A DNA stretch of 27,301 nt from Gammaproteobacteria bacterium (GTDB lineage Bacteria > Pseudomonadota > Gammaproteobacteria > Granulosicoccales > Granulosicoccaceae), in assembly GCA_019634245.1 (NCBI GenBank), contig JAHQVR010000119.1, positions 1 through 27,301 on the forward strand, written 5' to 3'. A program made the translations under genes and the position numbers. Under the pieces are notes generated by a model. That model did no database searches. It saw only the letters and a list, made by a program, of their open reading frames with translations, and was not told the DNA's origin. This document shows, piece after piece, positions 17,026 to 27,000 of the stretch (its first letter is position 1; every line of letters starts with the position of its first letter).

Positions 17026-17071
17026 GGCCATGTTCCATCAGCAACGCTGATGTGGTCGATGGCTACTTTTT
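17026..17071 (+). terminator. Rho-independent terminator of the lemA operon
   Basis: CATCAGC (17036-17042) and GCTGATG (17046-17052) form a perfect 7-bp stem with a 3-nt loop. They are nested in an outer GCCAT (17027-17031) / ATGGC (17059-17063). TTTTT follows at 17067-17071, inside the last codons of the convergent galU. Confidence 0.6.
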
Positions 17072-17974
17072 GCCCTTCATGGCAACGACTTTATCGTCTT
17101 GGGAATCCAATACGGTTTTTAGATACGCAAGAAAATCATCACCCACTTCTTCGTGTTCCAGGGCAAATTCAACTTGAGCTTTTAAGTAGCCGAGTTTGCT
17201 ACCACAATCAAAACGCCGACCTTCAAAGTTGTAGGAAAGAATACGCTCCTGATGTAATAACTCAGCGATCGCATCAGTGAGTTGAATTTCGTTACCCGCA
17301 CCTCGTTGGGTGTTTTCCAGCAAATCAAATATCCGCGGTGTCAGTATGTAGCGGCCCACAACCGCGATGTTACTCGGAGCATCCTCCACGGCGGGTTTCT
17401 CGACGATGCCACTCACTTCCATCAATCCCGGCTTCATTTCCTCACCTGCAACGATGCCATAGGAACTCACATCAGATTCGGGTACCGGCTCTGTGCCTAA
17501 GATCGAGCAATGCTGATAATTGAACAAATCAATCATCTGGCTCAAACACGGTTTGGCAGCAAAATTTATTAGATCGTCTGCGAGAATGACTGCGAATGGT
17601 TCATTGTTCACCACTGGGCGTGCACACAGTACGGCATGGCCCAAGCCCAAAGCTTCGCTTTGCCGAATGAACACACAGTTCACATGGTCAGGCAAAATAT
17701 TCCGCAGCACATCCAACATTTTTTGTTTTTTCTTCGCTTCAAGCTCGCGCTCAAGCTCATAGGCCGTATCAAAGTGATCCTCAATCGATCGCTTGTTACG
17801 CCCAGTAACAAAAATTAACGTATCGATACCGGCGGCAACGGCCTCTTCAGCGGCGTATTGAATCAGCGGCTTATCGACAACCGGCAGCATTTCCTTGGGA
17901 TTTGCCTTGGTGGCGGGCAGAAATCTCGTGCCCATACCTGCCACTGGAAATACCGCTTTTCGTACCTGTTTCAT
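17063..17974 (-). CDS. galU: UTP-glucose-1-phosphate uridylyltransferase GalU
   Basis: This 303-residue enzyme makes UDP-glucose from UTP and glucose-1-phosphate for LPS, glycolipid and polysaccharide synthesis. The nucleotide-binding start is [51 protein letters not shown] and [10 protein letters not shown] follow, with VSGIVEKP and [17 protein letters not shown] further on, all typical of GalU. The frame extends one codon to a TTG, but ATG 17974 (MKQVRK) is preferred; AAGGAAC precedes it at 6 nt. The gene is divergent from fdxA and convergent with the lemA operon. Confidence 0.97.
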   Translation of the reverse strand: MKQVRKAVFPVAGMGTRFLPATKANPKEMLPVVDKPLIQYAAEEAVAAGIDTLIFVTGRNKRSIEDHFDTAYELERELEAKKKQKMLDVLRNILPDHVNCVFIRQSEALGLGHAVLCARPVVNNEPFAVILADDLINFAAKPCLSQMIDLFNYQHCSILGTEPVPESDVSSYGIVAGEEMKPGLMEVSGIVEKPAVEDAPSNIAVVGRYILTPRIFDLLENTQRGAGNEIQLTDAIAELLHQERILSYNFEGRRFDCGSKLGYLKAQVEFALEHEEVGDDFLAYLKTVLDSQDDKVVAMKGKK

Positions 17975-17996
17975 CAAAATGTTCCTTACCAGCCGA

Positions 17997-18034
17997 GCTG
18001 CAATCCGAGGTCGGAAACCGACCTACCCGGCAGC
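17997..18034. promoter_or_regulatory. Nested inverted repeat between galU and fdxA
   Basis: AGGTCGG (18008-18014) and CCGACCT (18018-18024) form a perfect 7-bp dyad with an AAA centre. It is flanked by GCTGC (17997-18001) and GCAGC (18030-18034). A possible fdxA -10, TATACT, lies at 18041-18046, so the dyad would overlap its -35 region. It may be an operator; no known regulator was matched. Confidence 0.45.
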
Positions 18035-18119
18035 GAAAGCTATACTCTAGCTGAAGAGAAGTCTGTTAATATTTGCAACTAGTAAGCCAATCAACACTGT
18101 CTTTACCGAGAGTACACCC

Positions 18120-18443
18120 ATGACATTTGTGGTCCTTGAAAACTGTATTCGCTGCAAACACACCGATTGCGTTGAGGTCTGCCCGGTGGATTGCTTCCAT
18201 GAGGGCCCTAATTTTCTCGTGATCGACCCCGAAGAGTGCATTGATTGTTCTCTTTGCGAGCCTGAATGCCCGGTGGATGCCATCGTTGCTGAAGAAGATA
18301 TGAAGCCCGAGGATGAGAAAATGCTCGAGCTCAATGCTGAACTATCAGCCATCTGGCCCGTCATTACCGTGCAAAAAGACCCGTTGCCCGATGCCGAGGA
18401 TTGGAACGGGAAACCAGACAAATTGCAATATCTTGAGCGCTAG
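18120..18443 (+). CDS. fdxA: 7Fe ferredoxin FdxA
   Basis: This 107-residue electron carrier carries one 3Fe-4S and one 4Fe-4S cluster. By family alignment, C9, C17 and C50 bind the 3Fe cluster and C21, C40, C43 and C46 the 4Fe cluster. The sequence [34 protein letters not shown], with the tail [22 protein letters not shown]...LQYLER, closely resembles Azotobacter ferredoxin I. The start is ATG 18120. In many relatives fdxA follows mutS; here it stands alone, divergent from galU. Confidence 0.96.
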   Translation: MTFVVLENCIRCKHTDCVEVCPVDCFHEGPNFLVIDPEECIDCSLCEPECPVDAIVAEEDMKPEDEKMLELNAELSAIWPVITVQKDPLPDAEDWNGKPDKLQYLER

Positions 18444-18515
18444 CACCCACGGTTCTTGAAAATCCCTTCAGCATCTGCTTCTGCAGGCCAAGACGATAGC
18501 CTGTCATAGTCCCTA

Positions 18516-19577
18516 CTATTCAAGGTAGTTAGGATTACCGCGAATACCAGTTACTATTTCGTAGCTGATGGTGCCTGCGGCTTTAGCCATCAGCTCCACA
18601 GGATGATCTGGCCCCCAGAGTGTGGCCCAGTCCCCGACCGTTACAGAACGACCGTCAAGAGCCGACAAATCCACCGCAATCGAATCCATAGAGACACGGC
18701 CAATGATCGGGCACTCAATGTCCTTGAGACGAACCGTTGCTGTCGGGTTTAACACACGAGGTAACCCATCCCCATATCCAATACCGATGTATCCCACTCG
18801 CATGTCCCGTTCACAGATATAGGTTTGCGAATAACCAACACCGGACCCCTTTGCCAATTGCTTAACCGCGATGACAGGAGCGCAAACCCGCATTGCAGGT
18901 TTTAAATGACACTTATCGGGCAATTCAGTTAACAACGGATTAGCCCCGTACAACATAATTCCCGGCCGCGACCAGCCCTGGTGGCTCTCTGGCCAAGCCA
19001 TAATACCGGCCGAGTTTGCCAAGCTGGTATTGAGTTTGTGCTTCGCCAACAGCTGCTGAAATCGGGAAATCTGTTGTTGTGTGTGGGTGTTACCAGGATC
19101 ATCAGCACAGGCAAAATGCGTCAGCACACCATGCCAAAGAGGCGTTTTAGTAGACAACAGCTGGCTCGCCTCTTCCATGGAGACACCCAAACGCCCCATG
19201 CCGGTATCCACCTTGAGCCACACATCAAGTACATCGAGATTCGATTGCTCTTCCAACCAAGCTACTTGATCCGGTTGATGCAGAACAGGCATCAAACGAT
19301 GGTGTTGGTACTGTACAAACTCTTGGGCAGATTGCGGGCCCTGAAGAACGAGAATGGGCGCGGCAATTCCAGCGTCTCGTAGTTCCAGAGCTTCCGCTGT
19401 GGTGACCACGGCAAAACCATCAGCCTCGGCTAAGGCTTTCGCCACGGCGACTGCACCATGACCATAAGCGTTGCTTTTAACGACCGCAAAGGCGCGAGTG
19501 CCTGACAGTGTTTTGGCTAGAGAGTAGTTATGTCGAATGGCATTGAGATCAATATCAATGCGAACCGAACGCGTCAT
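18516..19577 (-). CDS. alr: Alanine racemase
   Basis: This 353-residue PLP enzyme converts L- to D-alanine for peptidoglycan. The PLP lysine is K34 in AVVKSNAYGHG. The second catalytic residue, Y249, lies in GVGYSQTY. WLKVDTGMGRLGV, GIMLYG and GRVSMDSIAVDL are also family segments. It overlaps dnaB by 4 nt (ATGA), so it is the last gene of the rpsF-to-alr block and translationally coupled to dnaB. A weak dyad (CAGGC/GCCTG, 18484-18503) lies just past the stop, without a T-tract. Confidence 0.97.
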   Translation of the reverse strand: MTRSVRIDIDLNAIRHNYSLAKTLSGTRAFAVVKSNAYGHGAVAVAKALAEADGFAVVTTAEALELRDAGIAAPILVLQGPQSAQEFVQYQHHRLMPVLHQPDQVAWLEEQSNLDVLDVWLKVDTGMGRLGVSMEEASQLLSTKTPLWHGVLTHFACADDPGNTHTQQQISRFQQLLAKHKLNTSLANSAGIMAWPESHQGWSRPGIMLYGANPLLTELPDKCHLKPAMRVCAPVIAVKQLAKGSGVGYSQTYICERDMRVGYIGIGYGDGLPRVLNPTATVRLKDIECPIIGRVSMDSIAVDLSALDGRSVTVGDWATLWGPDHPVELMAKAAGTISYEIVTGIRGNPNYLE

Positions 19578-20995
19578 GCAAATTCTGCAACATACACCTC
19601 AGGGGCGTAGTTCTCGAAGCGGGTGTATTTCCCGAGGAAAGTGAGTGGCACCGTACCGATAGGACCGTTACGTTGCTTTCTGATCAGAACCTCAGCCTTG
19701 CCTTTGCTTGCTTCATCATCTGGGTTGTAAACCTCATCCCGGTAAATGAATATGATCACATCGGCATCCTGCTCAATCGCGCCAGATTCACGCAAATCAG
19801 ACATTACCGGGCGTTTATCAGGGCGCTGTTCAAGGCTTCTATTCAGCTGGGAAAGCGCAATAACCGGAACTTCCAATTCTTTGGCAAGCGATTTCAATGA
19901 TCTGGATATTTCGGAAATTTCCGTAGCTCGGTTTTCGGTGCTGCTGGCAGTTTGCATGAGTTGCAAATAGTCAATCACAATCAGGCTCAATCCCTGCTCG
20001 CGCTTTAGTCTTCTAGCTCGAGCACGCAGATCAGTCGGTGTCAACGCCGGCGTGTCATCGATAAACAAATTTTGTTTGTTATTAAGCAAAGTGACCGATG
20101 AGCTCATTCGCGTCCAGTCCTGCTCACTGAGCTTTCCTGTCCGCAGACTTTGCAACTCCACCCGACTCAAACTTGCTAACAAACGCATACCCAGCTGCTC
20201 TGCAGGCATTTCCATACTGAACACCGCAACAGGCTCATCTGACGTGAGCGCAGCATGTTCGGCAATATTCATCGCAAAGGTGGTCTTGCCCATGGAAGGA
20301 CGCCCAGCAACAATGATTAGGTCTGAGGCTTGTAAACCACTGGTCTTCTCATCCAGTTCATCAAATCCGGTTGACAAACCAGTGATGGCCGCATCGGATT
20401 CAAACAAGAAATTGATCCGTTCAATAGCCCCTGCCAGTACGGTTTTGATATCACTAAAACCTGTATTCGTGCGGGCGGTCTGATCGGCTATCGCAAATAC
20501 TTTGGTTTCTGCATGATCAAGAAGATCCTTGGCAGAGCGACCTTGAGGATCGAAGGCACTATCGGCAATGTCATTGGACACACTGATCAACTGTCGAAGC
20601 ACCGAGCGCTCTCGCACAATTTCCGCATAAGCTTTTACATTGGCGGCACTGGGCGTTTCCTGCGCGATCGCAGAGAGGTAATTGAGGCCACCGGCGTCCT
20701 CTAACAGCGCGTTCTGTTCTAGATAACCGGCAATGGTGACAACATCAGTCGGTTGGCTGTTAGAACCAAGGTAGACAATGGCCCTAAAGATTAAGCGATG
20801 GTTGTATTGATAAAAATCAGGTTCGGACACGAGGTCCGCTACCTTATCGAAGGCATCATTGGACAGCATCAAGCCACCAAGAATGGCTTGTTCTGCTTCG
20901 ATCGAGTGCGGCGGCATCCTGGCCGCACTCAACTGGGAAGCTAGATCGTGAGTGGCTTCAAATTCGGCAAGCGCATAGTCTTCCGGTGTAGACAC
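19574..20995 (-). CDS. dnaB: Replicative DNA helicase DnaB
   Basis: This 473-residue hexameric helicase opens DNA at the replication fork. The N-terminal domain begins PPHSIEAEQAILGGLMLSNDAFDKVADLV. The linker region is followed by the RecA-like domain with ASDLIIVAGRPSMGKTTFAMNIAEHA (Walker A). LIVIDYLQLM (Walker B), then ALSQLNRSLEQRPDKRPVMSDLRESGAIEQDAD and EVLIRKQRNGPIGTVPLTF follow. The start is GTG 20995; an in-frame stop lies a short way upstream, and AGGTG precedes it. No intein or insertion is seen, and the length equals that of E. coli (471). It lies 41 bp after rplI. Confidence 0.97.
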   Translation of the reverse strand: MSTPEDYALAEFEATHDLASQLSAARMPPHSIEAEQAILGGLMLSNDAFDKVADLVSEPDFYQYNHRLIFRAIVYLGSNSQPTDVVTIAGYLEQNALLEDAGGLNYLSAIAQETPSAANVKAYAEIVRERSVLRQLISVSNDIADSAFDPQGRSAKDLLDHAETKVFAIADQTARTNTGFSDIKTVLAGAIERINFLFESDAAITGLSTGFDELDEKTSGLQASDLIIVAGRPSMGKTTFAMNIAEHAALTSDEPVAVFSMEMPAEQLGMRLLASLSRVELQSLRTGKLSEQDWTRMSSSVTLLNNKQNLFIDDTPALTPTDLRARARRLKREQGLSLIVIDYLQLMQTASSTENRATEISEISRSLKSLAKELEVPVIALSQLNRSLEQRPDKRPVMSDLRESGAIEQDADVIIFIYRDEVYNPDDEASKGKAEVLIRKQRNGPIGTVPLTFLGKYTRFENYAPEVYVAEFA

Positions 20996-21036
20996 AGCCC
21001 ATTCACCTACATGTACTCGAGAGCAGTCAGTCTACT

Positions 21037-21489
21037 CTACTCTTCCTCACCCACCACAATAACCGTGACGGTCGTATCCACATCTGTGTGCAAATGTAGA
21101 CCAACCGGGTGTTCCCCGATCGTTCTCAGCGGACCATCCGGCATACGTATCTCTTTTTTCTCTACAGACACACCAGCCGCTTCAATCGCTGTTCGAATCT
21201 CTTCGGTACCGATGGATCCAAACAGTTTGCCTTCAGTGCCAGAGCGAGACGATATGGTGACACTCATGCCTTCAAGTTTTGCCGCTCGTTCATTGGCTGC
21301 CGCTAACGCCTGCGCTTGCTGGGCTTCCAGTTCGGCACGCCGAATATTGAACGCTTCCACATTCTCCTTGGTGGCCATTTCCGCTTTGCCTTGAGGCAGC
21401 AAAAAATTACGCGCAAAACCAGGTTTGACGTTTACTAAATCGCCCAATGCGCCAACGTTGTCAATTTTTTCTAACAGTATTACTTGCAT
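21037..21489 (-). CDS. rplI: 50S ribosomal protein L9
   Basis: This 150-residue protein begins [36 protein letters not shown], the L9 signature. The long connecting helix follows, then the C-terminal rRNA-binding domain. The frame can be read from TTG 21495, but ATG 21489 with GAGGATT upstream is the normal L9 start. It lies 19 bp after the DUF2232 gene in the ribosomal operon. Confidence 0.97.
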   Translation of the reverse strand: MQVILLEKIDNVGALGDLVNVKPGFARNFLLPQGKAEMATKENVEAFNIRRAELEAQQAQALAAANERAAKLEGMSVTISSRSGTEGKLFGSIGTEEIRTAIEAAGVSVEKKEIRMPDGPLRTIGEHPVGLHLHTDVDTTVTVIVVGEEE

Positions 21490-21508
21490 AACCAATCCTC
21501 AACTCAAC

Positions 21509-22423
21509 TTACGATTTGCGCAAAGGATATAAATTTTCGGTAAGCCCCAAGGCCCCGATCAAATACATCGTATGCGGCAAAATAAGAAATGCATACATAA
21601 CCACCAGCACGCCGTTGCTCATATTTCGCTGTTTCACCAACGAGTGCACAACCGCCAAGCCCTGCAAACAAAATAAAAATATCAATACCAAAGCGAGTGA
21701 ATCTAACCAGCCAAAACTGGTTACCATCGACAATACAATCACGGGCAAAGCCACCAAGGCTGCTGCTCTGCCAAATTTCAACGCATGAAACTCTTTTTGA
21801 AACCCACCCACATTAAACAACTGTGCCTGCCAGGACCGAGCGATAAACAAACAACCCACTGCAACAGCCATGACAGAAACACCGATCGCTCTAAGCATCG
21901 CCACCGAAAAAAGTTTTAATCGTTCAGCAAATTCCTCGTCAGCAAACAACTCGCTTTGTTGTTCCCTGGCCCGCGCCATCATTAAATCCAACATCGATTG
22001 CCAGTAGTCCAATATAGCCTGGGCATTAAGCTGGACTATAAAGGCCACGATAACTCCAACCCCGGCAATCAGTAATAACGCTAACTCCAAACTCACGGTT
22101 CGTTTTAGAACCAGTGCAGCCAAAGCTGGCGGCAACCAAACCATCAAACCCGTCAGCGGTAATTGCCAGATATTGCCATGTGACACGATGGACATCAGCA
22201 AGAGTACTGCAGCGCCCCCGAACAGAGCCTGAAAAGCCGCCTGCTGTCCAAATCGCAAACACACATAGCTCATTACCGCGCCGCTGAGAATCGTCAACGG
22301 CAACGACACTAAATCCAATAGTGGTATAAATTGCGGTAGAACCGAGGCTACCAGCAATAAACCAATGGCCAGACTAATGGCAACCAGTGGACCTTTCTCA
22401 GCAATTCGCGCAAGGCCCAGCAT
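21509..22423 (-). CDS. DUF2232 (YybS-like) membrane protein
   Basis: This 304-residue inner-membrane protein has about eight hydrophobic segments. A soluble stretch (about residues 138-172, LDLMMARAREQQSELFADEEFAERLKLF) lies in the middle. Its position between rpsR and rplI is the usual place for a DUF2232 gene in many gammaproteobacteria and supports the assignment. The role is unknown. The ribosome-binding site is weak, so translation may be coupled to rpsR, 44 bp ahead. Confidence 0.85.
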   Translation of the reverse strand: MLGLARIAEKGPLVAISLAIGLLLVASVLPQFIPLLDLVSLPLTILSGAVMSYVCLRFGQQAAFQALFGGAAVLLLMSIVSHGNIWQLPLTGLMVWLPPALAALVLKRTVSLELALLLIAGVGVIVAFIVQLNAQAILDYWQSMLDLMMARAREQQSELFADEEFAERLKLFSVAMLRAIGVSVMAVAVGCLFIARSWQAQLFNVGGFQKEFHALKFGRAAALVALPVIVLSMVTSFGWLDSLALVLIFLFCLQGLAVVHSLVKQRNMSNGVLVVMYAFLILPHTMYLIGALGLTENLYPLRKS

Positions 22424-22467
22424 GGCTTAGTTCAATCTCTTTTAAAAAGCGACAGCCCTTACCCAGA

Positions 22468-22692
22468 TCAGTGTTGATCGGTGTAAGGCAGAAGCGCAAT
22501 GTAACGCGCTCGCTTGATAGCTCGAGAAAGTTGACGTTGATAACGAGCTTTCGTACCAGTGATACGGCTGGGTACAATTTTGCCAGTTTCTGTCACAAAG
22601 CCTTTGAGTAGTTCCAGGTCTTTGTAATCAATATCAACAATCCCTTCGGCTGTGAAGCGGCAATATTTACGACGTCTATAAAAGCGTGACAT
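22468..22692 (-). CDS. rpsR: 30S ribosomal protein S18
   Basis: This 74-residue protein reads [18 protein letters not shown], then [50 protein letters not shown], a near-textbook S18. GAGGAG precedes the ATG. It follows rpsF by 20 bp; S18 and S6 bind each other on the small subunit. No priB gene lies between them, unlike in E. coli. Confidence 0.98.
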   Translation of the reverse strand: MSRFYRRRKYCRFTAEGIVDIDYKDLELLKGFVTETGKIVPSRITGTKARYQRQLSRAIKRARYIALLPYTDQH

Positions 22693-22712
22693 AGTGGGTC
22701 TCCTCGGCCAGT

Positions 22713-23156
22713 CTATTCAGCATCGACCGATACGGCTTCGGTCTCGGGTTCAACGACAGATTCAACTTCATCAACAGTGTCATCGGACACCGGTTCCGCG
22801 GAGTCGTCAGAGCGTCGATCATCGTCGCTTTTATTCTCATCTTTCTTGAGCAGTGGAGAGGGTTCTGTAATTGCCTTATCCATTTGCAGAACCATATGCC
22901 GAATAACAGCATCATTGAATTTAAACGCGCTGGTGAGTTCTTCCAAGGCGCTTTGCTCGCACTCAATATTCATTAGAGTGTAATGAGCCTTGTAGACTTT
23001 GTTGATTGGGTAGGCCAACTGACGCCGTCCCCAATCTTCCTGTCGGTGGACGAGCCCGTCTTTAGATTCGATAATGCCGCGGTATCGTTCCACCATGGCA
23101 GGCACCTGTTCACTCTGGTCAGGGTGGACCAGAAACACGATTTCGTAGTGTCGCAT
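22713..23156 (-). CDS. rpsF: 30S ribosomal protein S6 with long acidic tail
   Basis: The S6 fold occupies about residues 1-100 ([61 protein letters not shown]). A long acidic tail follows (about 105-147, rich in D, E and S, ending VSVDAE). The total is 147 residues against 131-135 in E. coli. S6 tails in E. coli are glutamylated by RimK; this tail ends in ...DAE. The frame extends upstream to 23270, but ATG 23156, preceded by GGGAG, is the true start because the extension has no S6 homology. Confidence 0.96.
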   Translation of the reverse strand: MRHYEIVFLVHPDQSEQVPAMVERYRGIIESKDGLVHRQEDWGRRQLAYPINKVYKAHYTLMNIECEQSALEELTSAFKFNDAVIRHMVLQMDKAITEPSPLLKKDENKSDDDRRSDDSAEPVSDDTVDEVESVVEPETEAVSVDAE

Positions 23157-23179
23157 GACGCTCCCTATGGGATATGCCC

Positions 23180-23225
23180 GCAACCCTTTGGCTGCTGGAC
23201 AAGGAAGAAAGGCTGCATAGGCCTT
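23180..23225 (-). other. Two small hairpins in the rpsF leader
   Basis: AAGGC/GCCTT (23209-23213 and 23221-23225) and, nearer the start codon, a GCAGCC/GGTTGC stem (23180-23185 and 23190-23195, one G-U pair, 4-nt loop) fall in the predicted leader. Some bacteria regulate this operon by S6:S18 binding to the leader. Whether these hairpins carry the required bulge cannot be decided by eye. Confidence 0.3.
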
Positions 23226-23241
23226 GAAATTTAGCCGGCCA

Positions 23242-23270
23242 ATTGTACGACAGCTAGCAGCATCTTTCAA
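23242..23270 (-). promoter_or_regulatory. Sigma70 promoter of the rpsF operon
   Basis: On the minus strand TTGAAA (23265-23270) and TACAAT (23242-23247) stand exactly 17 bp apart. Each matches the consensus at 5 of 6 positions. The leader would be about 80 nt. This is the strongest promoter pattern in the window and lies in the 145-bp gap after rlmB. Confidence 0.7.
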
Positions 23271-23301
23271 TCATCTGCCGCCTAACACTCATGTGCTGGT
23301 G

Positions 23302-24054
23302 TCATCGTCGCTGCCGATTCACCTCAAAAAGCGCCACTGCCGTGGCGACGGACAGGTTTAGACTACTCACCTGGCCTTTCATTGGAATTTGGAACAGCCC
23401 GTCGCAGGTCTCTTTGGTCAGCCGCCGTAAACCGGCTCCTTCAGAGCCCATGACCAGAGCCACAGAGCCGGAAAAATCAACATCAAACACAGCCTCAGTG
23501 GCCTCACCAGCGGCTCCATGGACCCAAACGCCGCTGTCCTGAAGCAATTGCAACGTACGCCGAACATTCGTCACCTGAAAAATCGGTACCGTCTCCGCCG
23601 CTCCTGCCGCCGTTTTTCTCACCACTGGCGTCAGCCCGGGGCAATTGTCTATCGGTACCACCACTGCGTGCACACCAGCGGCATCCGCCGATCTAAGACA
23701 AGCGCCTAAATTGCGCGGATCTTGGATTTCATCAAGCACCAACACCAGCCATGGTCCGGCGACAGTTTGCAGATGTGGCATCAGGTCTTTTTCAGACCCA
23801 AGCGCTTTGCCTTGAAATAGCGCCACAACACCTTGATGGCCTACCTCAACCGCCATGTCATCTAACACACGCCGATCACATTCACGCACAGGTATACCTG
23901 CACCGACCGCGGCTTCTTTCAAGGCTCTCACTCTGGAATCCCGGCGGCCTTGCAAAATCAATAATTCTTGTACGCCCTGTGGCGCACCTTTCAGCAGTGC
24001 CTTAACAGCATGCACCCCACCGATAGCCGTTACGTTGGACGGATCTTTTGTCAT
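23302..24054 (-). CDS. rlmB: 23S rRNA (guanosine(2251)-2'-O)-methyltransferase RlmB
   Basis: This 250-residue SpoU-family methyltransferase has an N-terminal substrate-binding domain (GGVHAVKALLKGAPQGVQELLI) and a C-terminal knotted SAM domain. Its motifs are DEIQDPRNLGACLRSADAAGVHAVVVP, LVMGSEGAGLRRL and IPMKGQVSSLNLSVATAVALFE. It methylates G2251 in the ribosomal P loop. The gene overlaps rnr by 1 nt (TGATG), as in E. coli, where rnr precedes rlmB. Confidence 0.95.
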   Translation of the reverse strand: MTKDPSNVTAIGGVHAVKALLKGAPQGVQELLILQGRRDSRVRALKEAAVGAGIPVRECDRRVLDDMAVEVGHQGVVALFQGKALGSEKDLMPHLQTVAGPWLVLVLDEIQDPRNLGACLRSADAAGVHAVVVPIDNCPGLTPVVRKTAAGAAETVPIFQVTNVRRTLQLLQDSGVWVHGAAGEATEAVFDVDFSGSVALVMGSEGAGLRRLTKETCDGLFQIPMKGQVSSLNLSVATAVALFEVNRQRR

Positions 24055-27000
24055 CAGCTGCGTGTAGACCGGCTCTTGGTGCGCGTTTTTCCACTCACCT
24101 TTTTGGCAGTCTTCTTTCTGGTCTGACCCGATGTCGATACGCGCTTTTTCGACACAGCCGTGCGAGCTTGGCTAACTTTGCCCGTTGTTGCGCTTCCGCT
24201 GTCTTTACGAGCGGTGCGTTTGGTCGTGGCACGCTTTTTACTACTGATTTTTTTTGATCGACCCGTCGTTACTCCTGATGTATTCACGCGCTTTTTTGTA
24301 GCCGTTTTTTTTGCAACAGGTTTCTTAGACACTGGTTTTTTCACTATCCGTTTCGATGCCACCTTCTTTTTGGTCGTCGCTTTACTGGTTTTTTTATGAG
24401 CTACCGGCCGATCACGACGAGTAGATTCCGCTGCAGCGGAGCTTCGCTGTCGTGTTTTTTTCGAACCTGTCGATTTACGTTTTATTTTTCCCGCCGTAGT
24501 ATTTGCAGTGGATTTTTCTACCGCCTTTTTACCCACCTTTTTGGTGGTCTTTTTACCCACTTTCTTAGCAGTGGATTTCTTCGCAACTTTCTTTGAAGAA
24601 GCTGTTTTAGTCGCCGCTGTTGCCCAAACCTCACTGACTTTATTCGAGGCCTTTTGAGACGATTTATTTTTCTGTTTTTTGGCCTTGGCTTTCTTCTTGG
24701 CTGCCGCTATGCGCTCTTTTTTTGCTTTGTCTTTTTTGCGTTTAGACCACCGCTCCTTCTTTTTGGGTTCAGCATTCTTCGCAGGTGCCTTACCAGCCTG
24801 GCCCTGTTTTTTTCTAACTGCCTTTTTCTTTTTGGCTTTTCCCAGCCTGTTTTTACTCTTATGGCCTTTTACGATCCCAGCGGTGGATTCCTCATTTTCA
24901 CCAAAATCGATTTTACGCTCCTCAAGGTTTACAGCCTGAACAACAACGCTTATCTGGTCACCTAAACGATATAGCCGCCCCGTTCGCTCTCCAATCAATG
25001 CTTGCTCCGCCTGCTCAAAACGGTAGTAGTCGTGAGATAGGTTAGTAACGTGTATTAAGCCTTCGACGTGGATATCGGGTAGCTCTACAAATAATCCAAA
25101 CGATGTCACTGCAGAGATAACACCATCAAACGTATCCCCAACATGATCCTGCATATATTCACATTTCAGCCAAGAAACCACATCACGAGAAGCCTCATCA
25201 GCGCGCCTTTCAGTCATTGAGGTTTGCTCCCCCAGCCCTGACATGTGTTCTTCCGAATATCTATAGCTATCCACTTTATCGCCGCTTAAAACATGCTTTA
25301 TTCCCCGATGCACCAAGAGATCAGGATAGCGTCGAATGGGTGAGGTAAAGTGCGCATACTGATCCAGGGCCAATCCAAAATGACCATCGTTGCGAGGCTG
25401 ATAGATCGCCTGCTGCATCGAGCGCAACATAACTGTTTCAATCAATGATTGATCCGGGCGGCCTGCTATTTTTTTCGAAAGCTCGGCGTAATCAGAGGTT
25501 TCCGGCGTCGCGCCACCACCTAGGGATAAATCTCGTAATTTTAAAAACGATCGTAAATCTTCCAATCGATCCTGTTTGGGAGAATGATGCACTCGGTAGA
25601 GCGCCGGCACTTTGTGTTTTTCCAGAAAACCTGCAGCGGCTATATTTGCCAGTATCATGCACTCTTCAATAAGCTTGTGCGCATTGTTTCGTGTGATGGG
25701 CACAATCTGATCGATTTTTTTATTGTCATTAAAAATAATGCGGGTTTCGTTAGAAGTAAAATCAATTACGCCTCGCTTTTTTCTGGCTTTTAACAACAAT
25801 CGATACAATTTCTCAAGATCTTCCAGATGCGACACTAGTGGCGCGTAGGTTTTTCTCAAAGCTGTGTTTTTGCTAGTGAGAATTTCAGCCACTTCATCAT
25901 ACGTTAGCCTGGCATGAGAGCGCATTAGACCATTGTAGAACTGAACTCTTTTAATACTGGCATCTTCTTTCAACGTTAACGCACAGAGCATACAGAGGCG
26001 ATCCACTTCTGGATTCAGAGAGCACAAACCATTGGACAAAACTTCGGGCAACATCGGCACTACACGTCCGGGAAAGTACACCGATGTCCCGCGACTTTGA
26101 GCCTCGCTATCCAGCGCCGTGTCAGGCTGAACGTAGTGGGCCACATCAGCGATTGCCACCAACAAGCGCCACCCCGAGTCGGTTTTTTCGCAGTAAACCG
26201 CATCATCGAAGTCCCGCGCATCGATACCATCGATAGTCACCAGTGGCAAATCCCGTACATCTTCACGACCCACTTTGTCAGCTTCGAGCACGTCGGTAGA
26301 ATACTGTGCGGCCTGATCTTCTACCTCCGGCGGCCAGTCAAATGGAATTTCGTGGCTTCTTAGAGCCACATCAATTTCCATCCCCGCTTCGAAATGCTGT
26401 CCTAACACTTCGACCACCCTTCCAACCGGTGGGTGTCGATGTGTGGGTTGCTCCAGAATCTCTGCAACCACCATATCGCCGGCAGCAGCGTTGAGTGTTT
26501 TCCCAGGAGACACCAGCAGATCTTGATGAATGCGTTTATTCGATGGAGCAACAAACAGAACACCCTTCTCTTCCATTATGCGACCGACCACCGATCGATT
26601 GGCACGCTCAACGACTTCAATCACACGACCCTCGCGTCGACCTCGATGATCGGTTCCAGTGATGCACACAACAACTCGGTCGTTGTGCAACACTTGACGC
26701 ATCTGCCTGCCGTGTAGGTAGATATCCTTGTCACCATCATCAGTAATAAGAAACCCATAGCCATCGGGATGGGCACTAATACGGCCCGCCACAATGGCAT
26801 CAGCATCAACGGGTACCATCCCTCCCTTCCGATTCCGAATAATTTGACCATCGCGCTGCATAGCCGCGAGTCGACGCCGCAGGGCTTCTAGCCGCTCTGG
26901 ATCATCTTCGATATCAAGCTTACGAGCCAGATAGTCTGCTGTGGCGGGCATTTTCTCACCCTGCAACAATGTGAGGATGTACTCTCGGCTCGCAATGGGA

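Noticed and set aside
23157..23270. N-terminal extension of S6
   Set aside because: It overlaps the promoter, has no S6 homology, and the ATG at 23156 has a strong ribosome-binding site.
24160..24965. Plus-strand ORFs rich in phenylalanine and leucine, membrane-protein-like
   Set aside because: They are antisense shadows of the lysine-rich RNase R tail (AAA/AAG codons read as TTT/CTT).
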